From positions 1 through 64,000 of the forward strand of contig NZ_JOGR01000015.1 of assembly GCF_000719515.1 (NCBI RefSeq): a stretch of 64,000 bases of DNA, written 5' to 3'. Positions 53,418-61,873 of this stretch are shown here, piece by piece; position 1 is the first letter of the stretch; every line of letters begins with the position of its first letter. A program made the translations under genes and the position numbers. The notes under the pieces are model-generated. The model was given only the letters and a program-made list of their open reading frames with translations, made no database searches and was not told the DNA's origin. This DNA is from Glycomyces sp. NRRL B-16210. Lineage in GTDB: Bacteria > Actinomycetota > Actinomycetes > Mycobacteriales > Micromonosporaceae.

Positions 53418-54332
53418 ATGGGATCAATTTTGAGCGGCGCCGAGGCCGCCGCCCTCGTCCGCGCCCTCCCCGGCGTCGACGCGGTCGGCCTCGAAGCGCG
53501 CGCGGCGGGGCTCGCCACCCGCTCGGTCAAGAAGGAGTCGAAGGCCCGGGCCATCGACCTCGCCATCAGCATGATCGACCTCACCACCCTCGAAGGCGCC
53601 GACACCCCCGGGAAGGTCCGCTCGCTCGCCGCGAAGGCGATCCGCCCCGACGGCGACGCTCCGTCGACCGCCGCGGTCTGCGTCTACCCGTCGATGGTCG
53701 CCACCGCCGCCGAAGCGCTCGAAGGGTCTTCGGTGAAGGTCGCCTCCGTCGCCACCGGGTTCCCCGCCGGGCAGGTCCCGCTCGACGTGCGCCTGGCCGA
53801 CACCGAGGCGGCCGTCCGCGCCGGGGCCGACGAGATCGACATGGTCATCAACCGCGGCGCCTTCCTGGCCGGGGACCTGGAGCGGGTCTTCCACGAGATC
53901 AAGGCCGTCAAGGCCGCCTCGGGCGAGGCCCGGCTCAAGGTGATCCTCGAGACCGGCGAACTGGTGACCTACGACGACGTGCGCCGCGCCTCCTGGCTCG
54001 CCATGCACGCCGGTGCCGACTTCATCAAGACCTCCACCGGCAAGGTCGGCATCAACGCCACGCTGCCGGTCACCCTCCTGATGTTGCAGGCCGTGCGCGA
54101 CTTCCGGGCCCAGACCGGCGTGCAGGTCGGCGTGAAGCCGGCCGGCGGCATCCGCAACACCAAGGACGCGATCAAGTACCTGGTGTGCGTCAACGAGACC
54201 CTCGGCGACGACTGGCTCTCGAACGAGTGGTTCCGCTTCGGCGCCTCCAGCCTCCTCAACGACCTGCTCATGCAGCGCCAGAAGCTCAAGACCGGCCACT
54301 ACTCCGGCCCCGACTACGTGACGGTGGACTAA
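53418..54332 (+). CDS. deoC: Deoxyribose-phosphate aldolase
   Basis: Cleaves deoxyribose-5-phosphate to glyceraldehyde-3-phosphate and acetaldehyde. The 304-residue protein has AISMIDLTTLEGADTPGK, VCVYPSMVATA, ADEIDMVINRGAFLAGDLE and ADFIKTSTGKVGINAT with the Schiff-base Lys, then VGVKPAGGIRNTKDA. The two aldehyde dehydrogenases encoded next can oxidise the acetaldehyde. Only three bases separate it from the first of them. Confidence 0.93.
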   Translation: MGSILSGAEAAALVRALPGVDAVGLEARAAGLATRSVKKESKARAIDLAISMIDLTTLEGADTPGKVRSLAAKAIRPDGDAPSTAAVCVYPSMVATAAEALEGSSVKVASVATGFPAGQVPLDVRLADTEAAVRAGADEIDMVINRGAFLAGDLERVFHEIKAVKAASGEARLKVILETGELVTYDDVRRASWLAMHAGADFIKTSTGKVGINATLPVTLLMLQAVRDFRAQTGVQVGVKPAGGIRNTKDAIKYLVCVNETLGDDWLSNEWFRFGASSLLNDLLMQRQKLKTGHYSGPDYVTVD

Positions 54333-54335
54333 GCG

Positions 54336-55760
54336 ATGTTCGAGTACGCGCCCGCGCCCGAGTCGGTGCGGCCCCAGATCAAAGAGCACTACGGGCTGTT
54401 CGTGGACGGCGAGTTCGCCGACGCCGCCGACGGCTCGGTCTTCAAGTCCGTCGACCCCTCCACCGAGGAGGTCCTGTTCACCGTGGCCGAGGCCGGCGAA
54501 GCCGACGTCGCGAACGCCGTCGCCGCCGCCCGCCGCGCCCACGAGACCGTGTGGGGCCCCATGAGCGGGGCCGAGCGGGGCAAGTACCTCTTCCGCATCG
54601 CCCGGCTCCTCCAGGAGAAGGCCCGCGAGTTCGCCGTCGCCGAGTCCCTCGACAACGGCAAGCCCATCAAGGAGACCCGCGACTTCGACGTGCCGACCGC
54701 GGCGCAGCACTTCTTCTACCACGCCGGTTGGGCCGACAAGCTCGAATACGCAGGGCTCGGGCCGGACCCGAAGTCCCTCGGCGTGGTCGGGCAGGTCATC
54801 CCGTGGAACTTCCCGCTGCTCATGCTCGCGTGGAAGATCGCGCCCGCGCTCGCGTGCGGGAACACGGTGGTGCTCAAGCCCGCCGAGACCACGCCGCTGA
54901 CCGCGCTGCTGTTCGCCGAGCTGTGCCAGGAGGCGGACCTGCCCGCGGGCGTGGTCAACATCCTCCCCGGCGCAGGGGCCACTGGAGCGGCCCTTGTGGA
55001 CGCCGCGGTGGACAAGATCGCGTTCACCGGCTCGACCGCCGTCGGCCGCGCCATCGCGAAGGCCGTTGCGGGGTCGAAGAAGAAGGTCACGCTCGAACTG
55101 GGCGGCAAGGCCGCGAACATCGTCTTCGACGACGCCGCGATCGACCAGGCCGTCGAGGGGATCGTCAACGGGATCTTCTTCAACCAGGGCCACGTGTGCT
55201 GCGCCGGTTCGCGACTGCTCGTCCAGGAGTCGGTCGCCGACGACGTGCTGGAGCGGCTCAAGGCCCGCGTCTCCACACTGCGCGTAGGGGACCCGCTCGA
55301 CAAGAACACCGACATCGGCGCGATCAACTCCGCCGAGCAGCTCGAGCGGATCACCGCGCTCACCGAGACCGGCGGGGCCGAGGGCGCCGAGGTGTGGCAG
55401 CCCGCGTGCGACCTGCCCGAGCGCGGCTTCTGGTTCCGCCCCACCGTGTTCACCGGCGTCCAGCAGTCCATGCGGATCGCCCGCGAGGAGATCTTCGGCC
55501 CGGTCCTGTCCGTGCTGACCTTCCGCACCCCCGACGAGGCGATCGCCAAGGCGAACAACACGCCTTACGGCCTGTCGGCCGGGGTGTGGACCGAGAAGGG
55601 CTCCAAGATCCTGTGGGCGGCCGAGCGGCTGCGCGCGGGTGTGGTGTGGGCCAACACGTTCAACCAGTTCGACGCCGCCAGCCCGTTCGGCGGCCTGAAG
55701 GAGTCCGGTTACGGCCGCGAAGGCGGCCGCCAGGGACTGGAGGCCTACCTCGATGTCTGA
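54336..55760 (+). CDS. NAD(P)-dependent aldehyde dehydrogenase
   Basis: The 474-residue enzyme has VIPWNFPLLMLAWKIAPALA (NAD region), FTGSTAVGRAIAKAV, the catalytic Glu in LELGGKAANIVFDDA and the Cys in FFNQGHVCCAGSRLLVQ. It has the full set of ALDH motifs and probably oxidises acetaldehyde formed by the DeoC reaction. It overlaps the next gene by eight bases. Confidence 0.92.
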   Translation: MFEYAPAPESVRPQIKEHYGLFVDGEFADAADGSVFKSVDPSTEEVLFTVAEAGEADVANAVAAARRAHETVWGPMSGAERGKYLFRIARLLQEKAREFAVAESLDNGKPIKETRDFDVPTAAQHFFYHAGWADKLEYAGLGPDPKSLGVVGQVIPWNFPLLMLAWKIAPALACGNTVVLKPAETTPLTALLFAELCQEADLPAGVVNILPGAGATGAALVDAAVDKIAFTGSTAVGRAIAKAVAGSKKKVTLELGGKAANIVFDDAAIDQAVEGIVNGIFFNQGHVCCAGSRLLVQESVADDVLERLKARVSTLRVGDPLDKNTDIGAINSAEQLERITALTETGGAEGAEVWQPACDLPERGFWFRPTVFTGVQQSMRIAREEIFGPVLSVLTFRTPDEAIAKANNTPYGLSAGVWTEKGSKILWAAERLRAGVVWANTFNQFDAASPFGGLKESGYGREGGRQGLEAYLDV

Positions 55761-56703
55761 GCACACCAAGCCCGAGCACGACAAGCCCGCGCACACCGAG
55801 CCCGGCCAGACGGAGGCCGAGCGGGCCGAACCCGTTCGCCTGCGCGTCAAGAAGACCTACAAGCTCTACGTCGGCGGGAAGTTCCCCCGCTCGGAGTCCG
55901 GAAGGAGCTACCCGGTGACCAGCCCGGACGGCGCCGAGCTGGCGAACGCCGCGCTCGCCAGCCGCAAGGACGCCCGCGACGCCGTGGCCGCCGCCCGCAA
56001 GGCGCAGCGGCCGTGGGCGGGGCAGACCGCCTACCTGCGGGGCCAGATCCTCTACCGGGCCGCCGAGATGCTCGAGGGCCGCGCCGGGCAGTTCGCGGAG
56101 GAGCTCGCCGACGCCACGGGCGCCGATCCCCATGCGGCCCTTGGGGTCGTGGAGCAGGCGATCGACCGGCTCGTGCACTACGCGGGCTGGACCGACAAGT
56201 ACGCGTCCGTGCTGGGCGGGGCCAATCCCGTCGCGGGACCGTACTTCAACCACACCAAGCCCGAGCCGCTCGGCGTCGTCGCCGTGGTCGCCCCGCAGGA
56301 GGACCCGCTGCTGGGCCTGGTCGAGGCGGTCGCTCCGGCGATCGCCGCCGGGAACACCGTGGTGGTCCTCGCGAGCGAGGCGAAGCCGCTGCCCGCGTTG
56401 AGCTTCGGTGAAGTGCTCGCCACCTCCGACCTGCCCGGCGGGGTCGTCAACGTCTTGAGCGGCAAGGTGGGCGAGGTCGCGCCGCACCTGGCCGCGCACG
56501 CCGACGTCAACGGCCTGGACCTCGGCGGGGTCGAGGACGCCGAGCTGGCGAAGGAGCTGGAGGCCGCCGCGGCGGGGACGCTCAAGGTCGTGCGCCGCCC
56601 CGGCAAGACCGGCAGCGCCCTCGACCTGCTGCGGCAGTGGACGGAGTACAAGACCGTGTGGCACCCGGCCGGCATGGCCGCCACCGCCGGCGGCGGCTAC
56701 TAG
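55753..56703 (+). CDS. Truncated aldehyde dehydrogenase-like protein
   Basis: The 316-residue protein resembles only the N-terminal (NAD-binding) half of aldehyde dehydrogenase: YKLYVGGKFPRSESGRSYPV, KPEPLGVVAVVAPQEDPLLG and VVNVLSGKVGEVAPHLA. The catalytic Glu and Cys motifs are missing and the C-terminus is an unrelated short helix. It keeps a clean frame and starts inside the previous gene, so it is a maintained half-protein, perhaps a non-catalytic partner. A Lys/Glu/His-rich first 28 residues precede the domain. Confidence 0.82.
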   Translation: MSEHTKPEHDKPAHTEPGQTEAERAEPVRLRVKKTYKLYVGGKFPRSESGRSYPVTSPDGAELANAALASRKDARDAVAAARKAQRPWAGQTAYLRGQILYRAAEMLEGRAGQFAEELADATGADPHAALGVVEQAIDRLVHYAGWTDKYASVLGGANPVAGPYFNHTKPEPLGVVAVVAPQEDPLLGLVEAVAPAIAAGNTVVVLASEAKPLPALSFGEVLATSDLPGGVVNVLSGKVGEVAPHLAAHADVNGLDLGGVEDAELAKELEAAAAGTLKVVRRPGKTGSALDLLRQWTEYKTVWHPAGMAATAGGGY

Positions 56704-56710
56704 TACGTCA

Positions 56711-56741
56711 GAAGGGGCCGCGCCCAAGGTGCGGCCCCTTC
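56711..56741 (+). terminator. Terminator after the deoC-ALDH operon
   Basis: An 11-bp stem (GAAGGGGCCGC) with a 9-base loop starts 8 bases after the operon's last stop. Confidence 0.75.
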
Positions 56742-56927
56742 GTCGTGTGCAGGGTGGGCCGGGATCGTGTGCCGGGTGGGACGGGTCGTGCGGAAAGCGA
56801 CCGGTTCGACCCGATTCGTGCGCACATTGTGGAAAGCGCACACCGGATGCGACGTCTCGTGTCACGTGGTCGTAGGCTGTTCCCCAGCTAGACGACTCTA
56901 TGTTGACGACTGCGGGAGGGACGCGAC

Positions 56928-57770
56928 ATGGCGGCCGAATCGGACGGCCCGGCGCGAAGCGCCGAGACCGAGAAGCTCTGGAACGAGACCGGCGTCGACC
57001 CGGTGGAGCTCCACCTGGGCAAGGACTCCGGCTTCACCCTGCGCGCCTATCGGATGTCGGACACGCTGCCCGGTCCCCAGGCCACCGAGCCCGAGGAGGA
57101 CGAGGAGTCGGCCGAAGCGCCGCGGGAAGCGGAGGACGAGCCGAAGGGCCGTCGCCGCAAGGGCGCCGAGGTCGACGACGCCGACCCCGAGGACGAGGAC
57201 GCCCCCGAGCCCGACGCGGCCGACTTCGAGGACGACGACGAGGAGGCGGCCGACGAAGAGGTCGACGCGCTCGACGCCGATCCCGAAGAGGTCCCGGTCT
57301 TCTTGACCCGCAAGGGCAAGCTCCTGCTGTTCCGCGAGCCCGAGGCGCTCGTGGCCTACGTCAAGGAGAACGACGACCACGACCTCGCCGCGATCGAGGA
57401 GTACGCCGAGCTCCAGGAGCGCCTCACCGTCGACGACGTCGCCTGTGACGAAGACGACACGTACGAGCTGGACCTGGTGGTCGCCAACCTGCGCGGCGGG
57501 CACGACACGTGGGAGCCCGAGCTGCTCATCAAGGCCGCCGAGGTCGGCCGCGACCTCGGGTACGCGCTCCGCAACGACTCGATCGTCGGATCGCTCGCCC
57601 CCGGGTCGCCGCTCGACGACCTCGACGAGACCTTCCGGATCGTCGTGGACGGGGGCCTGCGCGGCAAGCTCGCGAAGCGGCGGCTGCGCAAGAACGACGC
57701 GCAGCAGGCCGCGATCGCGTGGCGGGGCGTCATCGCGAAGATCAACGACTACGTCGACTGGCGCAAGTAG
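56928..57770 (+). CDS. Hypothetical protein with long acidic insert
   Basis: Function not recognised. The 280-residue protein has an N-part (LWNETGVDPVELHLGKDSG, FTLRAYRMSD), a 70-residue acidic Glu/Asp-rich insert (residues about 50-122), and a C-part with VFLTRKGKLLLFREPEALVA, then ANLRGGHDTWEPELLIKAAE and a basic ending. Similar actinobacterial proteins are sometimes annotated as primosomal proteins without evidence. GGGAGGG lies before ATG 56928. Confidence 0.75.
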   Translation: MAAESDGPARSAETEKLWNETGVDPVELHLGKDSGFTLRAYRMSDTLPGPQATEPEEDEESAEAPREAEDEPKGRRRKGAEVDDADPEDEDAPEPDAADFEDDDEEAADEEVDALDADPEEVPVFLTRKGKLLLFREPEALVAYVKENDDHDLAAIEEYAELQERLTVDDVACDEDDTYELDLVVANLRGGHDTWEPELLIKAAEVGRDLGYALRNDSIVGSLAPGSPLDDLDETFRIVVDGGLRGKLAKRRLRKNDAQQAAIAWRGVIAKINDYVDWRK

Positions 57771-58106
57771 CACCTCGGCCGAACGGCCCATGGGCACTCG
57801 TCCGCGAAGTCCGAATACCGGGGCCGCCGCATTGCGACGCGGCGGTTCCGATGCGTTACTCCACAAGAGAATTCCCTGCTCATGACGTTCAGGGAGTTGA
57901 CAAACTCGCGTGCTATGCCGAATCGAGACCTTCGGCCGACGGCGCGGTCGGCCTTCTCTCGCTTCGCGAACCCGCACTGGGAGTCCGCTTGCAGAACCGA
58001 GTATTCTGCGGAAAACTGATAACGGACTGGTAAAAACGGGCGGGGCCGCACCCCGCCGTCAGGGGTCTGTGCCGGACGGGCGCGCCCTACGAGAGGAGCC
58101 CCGCGG
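57771..58106. other. Intergenic region before the IS110-like/roadblock operon
   Basis: No gene is supported in these 336 bases. A weak hairpin (CCGCCGC/GCGGCGG, 57824-57845) may end the upstream gene. From about 57855 the sequence is less GC-rich, and TTGACA near 57896 suggests a promoter, but I could not pair it with a convincing -10. Confidence 0.55.
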
Positions 58107-59657
58107 GTGCAAGTGTTCTGCGGCATCACCACCGACCAGCAGGTAACCGGAGCCGGGCACGGCGACACCGCCTGCGCGGTCGCCCTCGTCGCGGCCGGCG
58201 GCGGCCTCATCGCCACCGACACCTTCGGCGACGACCCGCGCGGCTGGGTCCGCTTCAACAGCCTGCTCGCGCGCTCGGCCCCCGGCCAGTCCGTCTCCGT
58301 CGCCGTCGACGGCGAAGTGGTGCAGCTGGCCGAGTACGCCACGGCCGCAGGGCAGCTCGTGGTCCGCGCCGACGGCCACGCGTCCCGTTCCAAGGACGCC
58401 CTCGACGACGCCATCGCGATCGCCCGGGGCCTGGCCACCGGCGAGGTCGCCGGGCCGCCGCTCGCGCCGCGGCCCGAGATCGCGGCCCTGCGCCCGATCC
58501 TCGACACCGTCGCCTCGGCCGCCAGGGCCCGCCACGACGCCTCCGAGGCGCTCACGTGCCTGCTGCGCGCGGTCTTCCCCGCGGCCCTGGCCGCCTGGGA
58601 CGACCCGAGCGAGGCCAACGCCGTCGCGATCCTCACCAGACTTCCACAACCCGGTGCACTCCAGTCGATCTCGACTGAAGAGCTGGCCGCCGACCTGGCG
58701 ACCGTGGCCGATCCCGGCCAGGTCGCGGCGATGGCAGGGGCGCTCACCGAGGCGATCCGCGAGATCGGCGGCGGGGACGACCCGTCGGTGGCCCCGTCGG
58801 TGGCCCCGTCGGTCTCGGCCACCGCCGAGGCGGTCTCGGCCTGGGACCGCTCGCTCGAAGGCCTCATCGGCCTGCTCCAGGCCAAGCGCCCGCGCTCCGA
58901 GAGCGCGGTCCCGGCCGCTCCGGCGGCCCACGAGGAGCCGGCGCACTCGCGCCGACGCCGGGACACGCACGCCACCGTCCGGCTTCCGGGAGACCTGCCG
59001 GACCGTCAGAGCCTCCGGGCGCTCGACCCCGCATCGCAGCTGCACTCGGTGCTCCCGGTCGATCTGGAGGCCACTCAGGTGCTCCCGGACTCCCCCGAGC
59101 GAGCGCCGGTCGACGGTGAGACGCACACCCGGTCGCTGCGGCGCCGCCGCGCGCAGCCGGCGGAGGCGATCCAGACGAACGAGCTGTTCCAGCCGTCCAA
59201 GCCCGTGCCGGCCGATCCCGAGCCGCGCCGCCATCCGTGGCAGCCCAAGGAGGACGTCAACATCGTCGACGTCGCGAGCCTCGCGAACGACGACGACGGC
59301 CTGCTCATCTTCGGCCAGGCGCGCAGCGCGTGGTTCAAACGGCCCGAGAGCGAGGAGCCCGAGACCGAGTCGTGGAACCTCCCCGGCGACGACGGGTGGC
59401 GCACCGCCCGGACGGCCACGGAGACGCCGGCGACCGAGGAGCCGGTCACGCCCGCGGGACTGCCCAGGCGCAAGCCGCAGGCGAATCTCGTACCGGGCGC
59501 GGTCGTCTCCGACGAGCACACCCGCTTCGACGAGCCGATCGACCGCGACCCCGAACTGCTGGCGCAGAACACCGCCGGCTACTTCAAGGGCTGGGGCCGC
59601 GCCCGCGGCTCCCGCCCCGGCATGGGCTCCCGGACGGAGAGGATGGCGGCCCGATGA
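58107..59657 (+). CDS. Protein with degenerate IS110-transposase-like N-domain and disordered tail
   Basis: The 516-residue protein does not match a characterised family. Residues 1-215 resemble the N-terminal RNase-H-like (DEDD) domain of IS110 transposases: VFCGITTD at the first strand, SKDALDDAIAIARGLA at 95-110 like the KTDAKDA motif, then the helical FPAALAAWDDPSEANAVAIL and RLPQPGAL. The first catalytic Asp (GxD) is Thr here and the second half (transposase_20, with the serine) is absent. The remaining 290 residues are low-complexity, ending NTAGYFKGWGRARGS. Start GTG 58107 has GAGAGGAG. Its stop overlaps the roadblock start (ATGA), so they are coupled. Confidence 0.68.
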   Translation: MQVFCGITTDQQVTGAGHGDTACAVALVAAGGGLIATDTFGDDPRGWVRFNSLLARSAPGQSVSVAVDGEVVQLAEYATAAGQLVVRADGHASRSKDALDDAIAIARGLATGEVAGPPLAPRPEIAALRPILDTVASAARARHDASEALTCLLRAVFPAALAAWDDPSEANAVAILTRLPQPGALQSISTEELAADLATVADPGQVAAMAGALTEAIREIGGGDDPSVAPSVAPSVSATAEAVSAWDRSLEGLIGLLQAKRPRSESAVPAAPAAHEEPAHSRRRRDTHATVRLPGDLPDRQSLRALDPASQLHSVLPVDLEATQVLPDSPERAPVDGETHTRSLRRRRAQPAEAIQTNELFQPSKPVPADPEPRRHPWQPKEDVNIVDVASLANDDDGLLIFGQARSAWFKRPESEEPETESWNLPGDDGWRTARTATETPATEEPVTPAGLPRRKPQANLVPGAVVSDEHTRFDEPIDRDPELLAQNTAGYFKGWGRARGSRPGMGSRTERMAAR

Positions 59658-60079
59658 GCGCCAACCTCGGTGTCTACGAGCGCTCCCTGAGCATGTTGCT
59701 GGGCTCGCTCGTGGCCCGGACCCCGGGCCTGTCGCACGCGGTCCTGGTGAGCGTGGACGGGCTGCCGCTGGCGGTCTCGGCGGGGCTCCCGAAGGAGCGC
59801 GCCGATCAGTTGGCGGGCATCGGATCGGGTCTGCTGTCGATGGGCGAGGGCGCGGGCAGGTCGATGGACCACGGCCCGGCGCAGCAGGTGATCGTGGAGA
59901 TGGCCGAGGGCGTGCTCCTGGCCGCACCGGTGGGCCCGCAGATCTGCCTGACCCTTCTCGCGGTGTCGCAGTGCGACCGCGAGCAGCTCGGATACGAGCT
60001 GGGCCAGTTCACGATGCAGGTGGGCCCGTTGCTGAACGAGGCCCTGACGAACACCGGGTCCATCCCCCGAGTCGTATAG
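59654..60079 (+). CDS. Roadblock/LC7 domain protein (MglB/CvnB-like)
   Basis: The 141-residue protein is one roadblock domain: MLLGSLVARTPGLSHAVLVS, VDGLPLAVSAGLPKERADQL, then QQVIVEMAEGVLLAAPVGPQ and ICLTLLAVSQCDREQLGYEL. In Streptomyces conservons and in Myxococcus MglB such proteins dimerise and act on a small GTPase. Here no DUF742, no GTPase and no sensor kinase is next to it; the only partner gene is the IS110-like gene that overlaps it by four bases. Confidence 0.85.
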   Translation: MSANLGVYERSLSMLLGSLVARTPGLSHAVLVSVDGLPLAVSAGLPKERADQLAGIGSGLLSMGEGAGRSMDHGPAQQVIVEMAEGVLLAAPVGPQICLTLLAVSQCDREQLGYELGQFTMQVGPLLNEALTNTGSIPRVV

Positions 60080-60094
60080 TCCCCAAGCGAACCG

Positions 60095-60124
60095 GGCCCC
60101 GAGGCGATTGCCTCGGGGCCTTTT
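60095..60124 (+). terminator. Rho-independent terminator
   Basis: An 11-bp stem GGCCCCGAGGC/GCCTCGGGGCC with loop GATT is followed by TTTT. It begins 15 bases after the roadblock stop. Confidence 0.85.
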
Positions 60125-60256
60125 ACATCGATCGGAGGCACTCCGGATCAGGCCAGCGCGGGTCCTTCGAAGACCTCGACCACTCCGCTGCCGTCGAACA
60201 CACGATCCCCTGTTGACGGTCCCCCGCAGGTGGTCGCGAGCCTCTAATCTGGTCCG

Positions 60257-61759
60257 ATGCCCCTCGGTGAGAAGGTTGAAGGTCTGCGGCGAACTGTCGC
60301 AAGCCGGTCGGCTCGTTTCGGTCTGGGCCCGGCGGCGAAGCCGCGCGGGTCGGGACGGCCGCTGCCGCTGGCCGCTTGGATGCTTTTGATCGGACTCCTC
60401 GCGATCGGATTCCTGGTCTACAACTTCTGGGACCAGCAGTACGAGCTGATCCAAGTCCTGCGGCGGCAGGATCCGGTCGATGAAGTGGCGATCGCGGAGG
60501 CCCGCAACGACATTCTGCGGACCACGCTGACCGCGACCGCCGGTCTGGCCGCTGCCGCAGTGCTGCTCTTGAACTTTCAGAAGCAGCGCCACGAGGAGTA
60601 CAACTCGACCCAGCAGCGCATTGCCGACCTGCGGATACAGGCGGTGCAGCAATTGGGTTCGGCGAGCCCTTCGGTCCGCATCGGCGGCCTGCACAACTTG
60701 GAGAGGCTGGGGGAAGCGCACCCGGAACTGCGGCAGATAGTGCTCGATGAGATCTGCTCCTACCTTCGGTTGGATTACCTGCCGGGCACGGAAGACAAAG
60801 CCCCTTCGAGGGGAAAAGGCAAGACGGATTCCGGCAAGGGCCGGTCCGCAGAGTCGGAGGTCCGCCTAATCGCCCAGGAAATCCTGCAACGCCACCTGAA
60901 GTTCAAGACAGGCAAACAGCGGCGAGAATACTGGAGCCACGACAGGCTGAACCTCAAGAACGCAAAGCTACAGAACATCGACTTCAGCGATTGCCGTTTG
61001 ATCGAGCTCGACTTCGGGGGCGCGGAGTTCACCGGGTACGCGGGCTTCGTGGGCGCGAAGTTCGGCGGGAACGCGGACTTCGGCGGCGCGAAGTTCGGCG
61101 GGAACGCGGACTTCGGCGGCGCGAAGTTCGGCGGGAACGCGGACTTCGGCGGCGCGGAATTCGGTGCGCGCGCGGTCTTCAGAGACGCGAAGTTCACCAG
61201 GAACGCGGACTTCAGAGGTGCGAAGTTCGGCGGGAACGCGGACTTCAGAGACGCGAAGTTCGGCGGGAACGCCAACTTCGGAGGTGCGAAGTTCGCCAGG
61301 GACGCAGTCTTCGGAGGCGCGGAGTTCACCGGGTACGCGGTCTTCGAGGGCGCAGAGTTCGGCGAGTACGCGGTCTTCGGAGGCGCGAAGTTCGGCGGGA
61401 ACGCGGAATTCAGGGGCGCGAAGTTCACCGGGTACGCGGTCTTCGAGGGCGCAGAGTTCGGCGGGTACGCGGTCTTCGGAGGCGCGAAGTTCGGTGAGTA
61501 CGCGGTCTTCGGAGGCGTGGAGTTCACCGGGTACGCGGTCTTCGTGGGTGCGGAGTTCACAGGGAACGCGGACTTCGAGGGCGCGAAATTCACCGGGAAT
61601 GCGGACTTCGGAAGCACCGTGTTTTCGAAACTCCAGGACGCACAGTCACTTCCGGTCGGATGGCGCTACTCCGATGATGCTGCGGCTGATGGGACCTGGC
61701 GGCTTGTGCGGGTTTCCCCTCCAGACGAGCCGGACGCCTCGGACCCTTCGTCTGCGTAA
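60257..61759 (+). CDS. Membrane-anchored pentapeptide-repeat protein
   Basis: The 500-residue protein has two transmembrane helices (about 38-56 and 89-107), a cytoplasmic helical part (EEYNSTQQRIADLRIQAVQQ, RIGGLHNLERLGEAHPELRQ) and an array from about residue 254 to 454. The array repeats GGAKFGGNADF-type units of 11 residues (5+6), the Pentapeptide_3 pattern, which forms a right-handed quadrilateral beta helix. The unit pattern is AxF-centred. The role is unknown; relatives include DNA mimics and membrane-associated proteins. It follows the terminator of the roadblock operon and precedes the toxin gene. Confidence 0.85.
   Translation: MPLGEKVEGLRRTVASRSARFGLGPAAKPRGSGRPLPLAAWMLLIGLLAIGFLVYNFWDQQYELIQVLRRQDPVDEVAIAEARNDILRTTLTATAGLAAAAVLLLNFQKQRHEEYNSTQQRIADLRIQAVQQLGSASPSVRIGGLHNLERLGEAHPELRQIVLDEICSYLRLDYLPGTEDKAPSRGKGKTDSGKGRSAESEVRLIAQEILQRHLKFKTGKQRREYWSHDRLNLKNAKLQNIDFSDCRLIELDFGGAEFTGYAGFVGAKFGGNADFGGAKFGGNADFGGAKFGGNADFGGAEFGARAVFRDAKFTRNADFRGAKFGGNADFRDAKFGGNANFGGAKFARDAVFGGAEFTGYAVFEGAEFGEYAVFGGAKFGGNAEFRGAKFTGYAVFEGAEFGGYAVFGGAKFGEYAVFGGVEFTGYAVFVGAEFTGNADFEGAKFTGNADFGSTVFSKLQDAQSLPVGWRYSDDAAADGTWRLVRVSPPDEPDASDPSSA
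61017..61616 (+). repeat. 33-bp tandem repeat encoding pentapeptide array
   Basis: About 18 units of 33 bases (11 codons). Units 2-4 (from about 61050 to 61148) are identical at DNA level; later units differ at a few third-position and charged-residue codons. Identity at silent sites points to recent expansion by slippage or recombination. Confidence 0.88.
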
Positions 61760-61873
61760 TGACTCTCAGAACCTCAAGTAGTCGCAACAGCCGGGGTGTC
61801 CTCCCGCCGGAGAGGGAACTTTGGGTTCTGTTGTCCGATAATAGGTTTCACCGGCCGGAACTGGAGGACCGCT

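Noticed and set aside
58107..58760. Active IS110 insertion sequence
   Set aside because: The first catalytic Asp is replaced, the second transposase half is missing, and the gene is coupled to a roadblock gene without surrounding element ends.
61017..61616. CRISPR array or transposon repeats
   Set aside because: The 33-bp repeats stay in frame in a single long coding sequence and translate to pentapeptide units.
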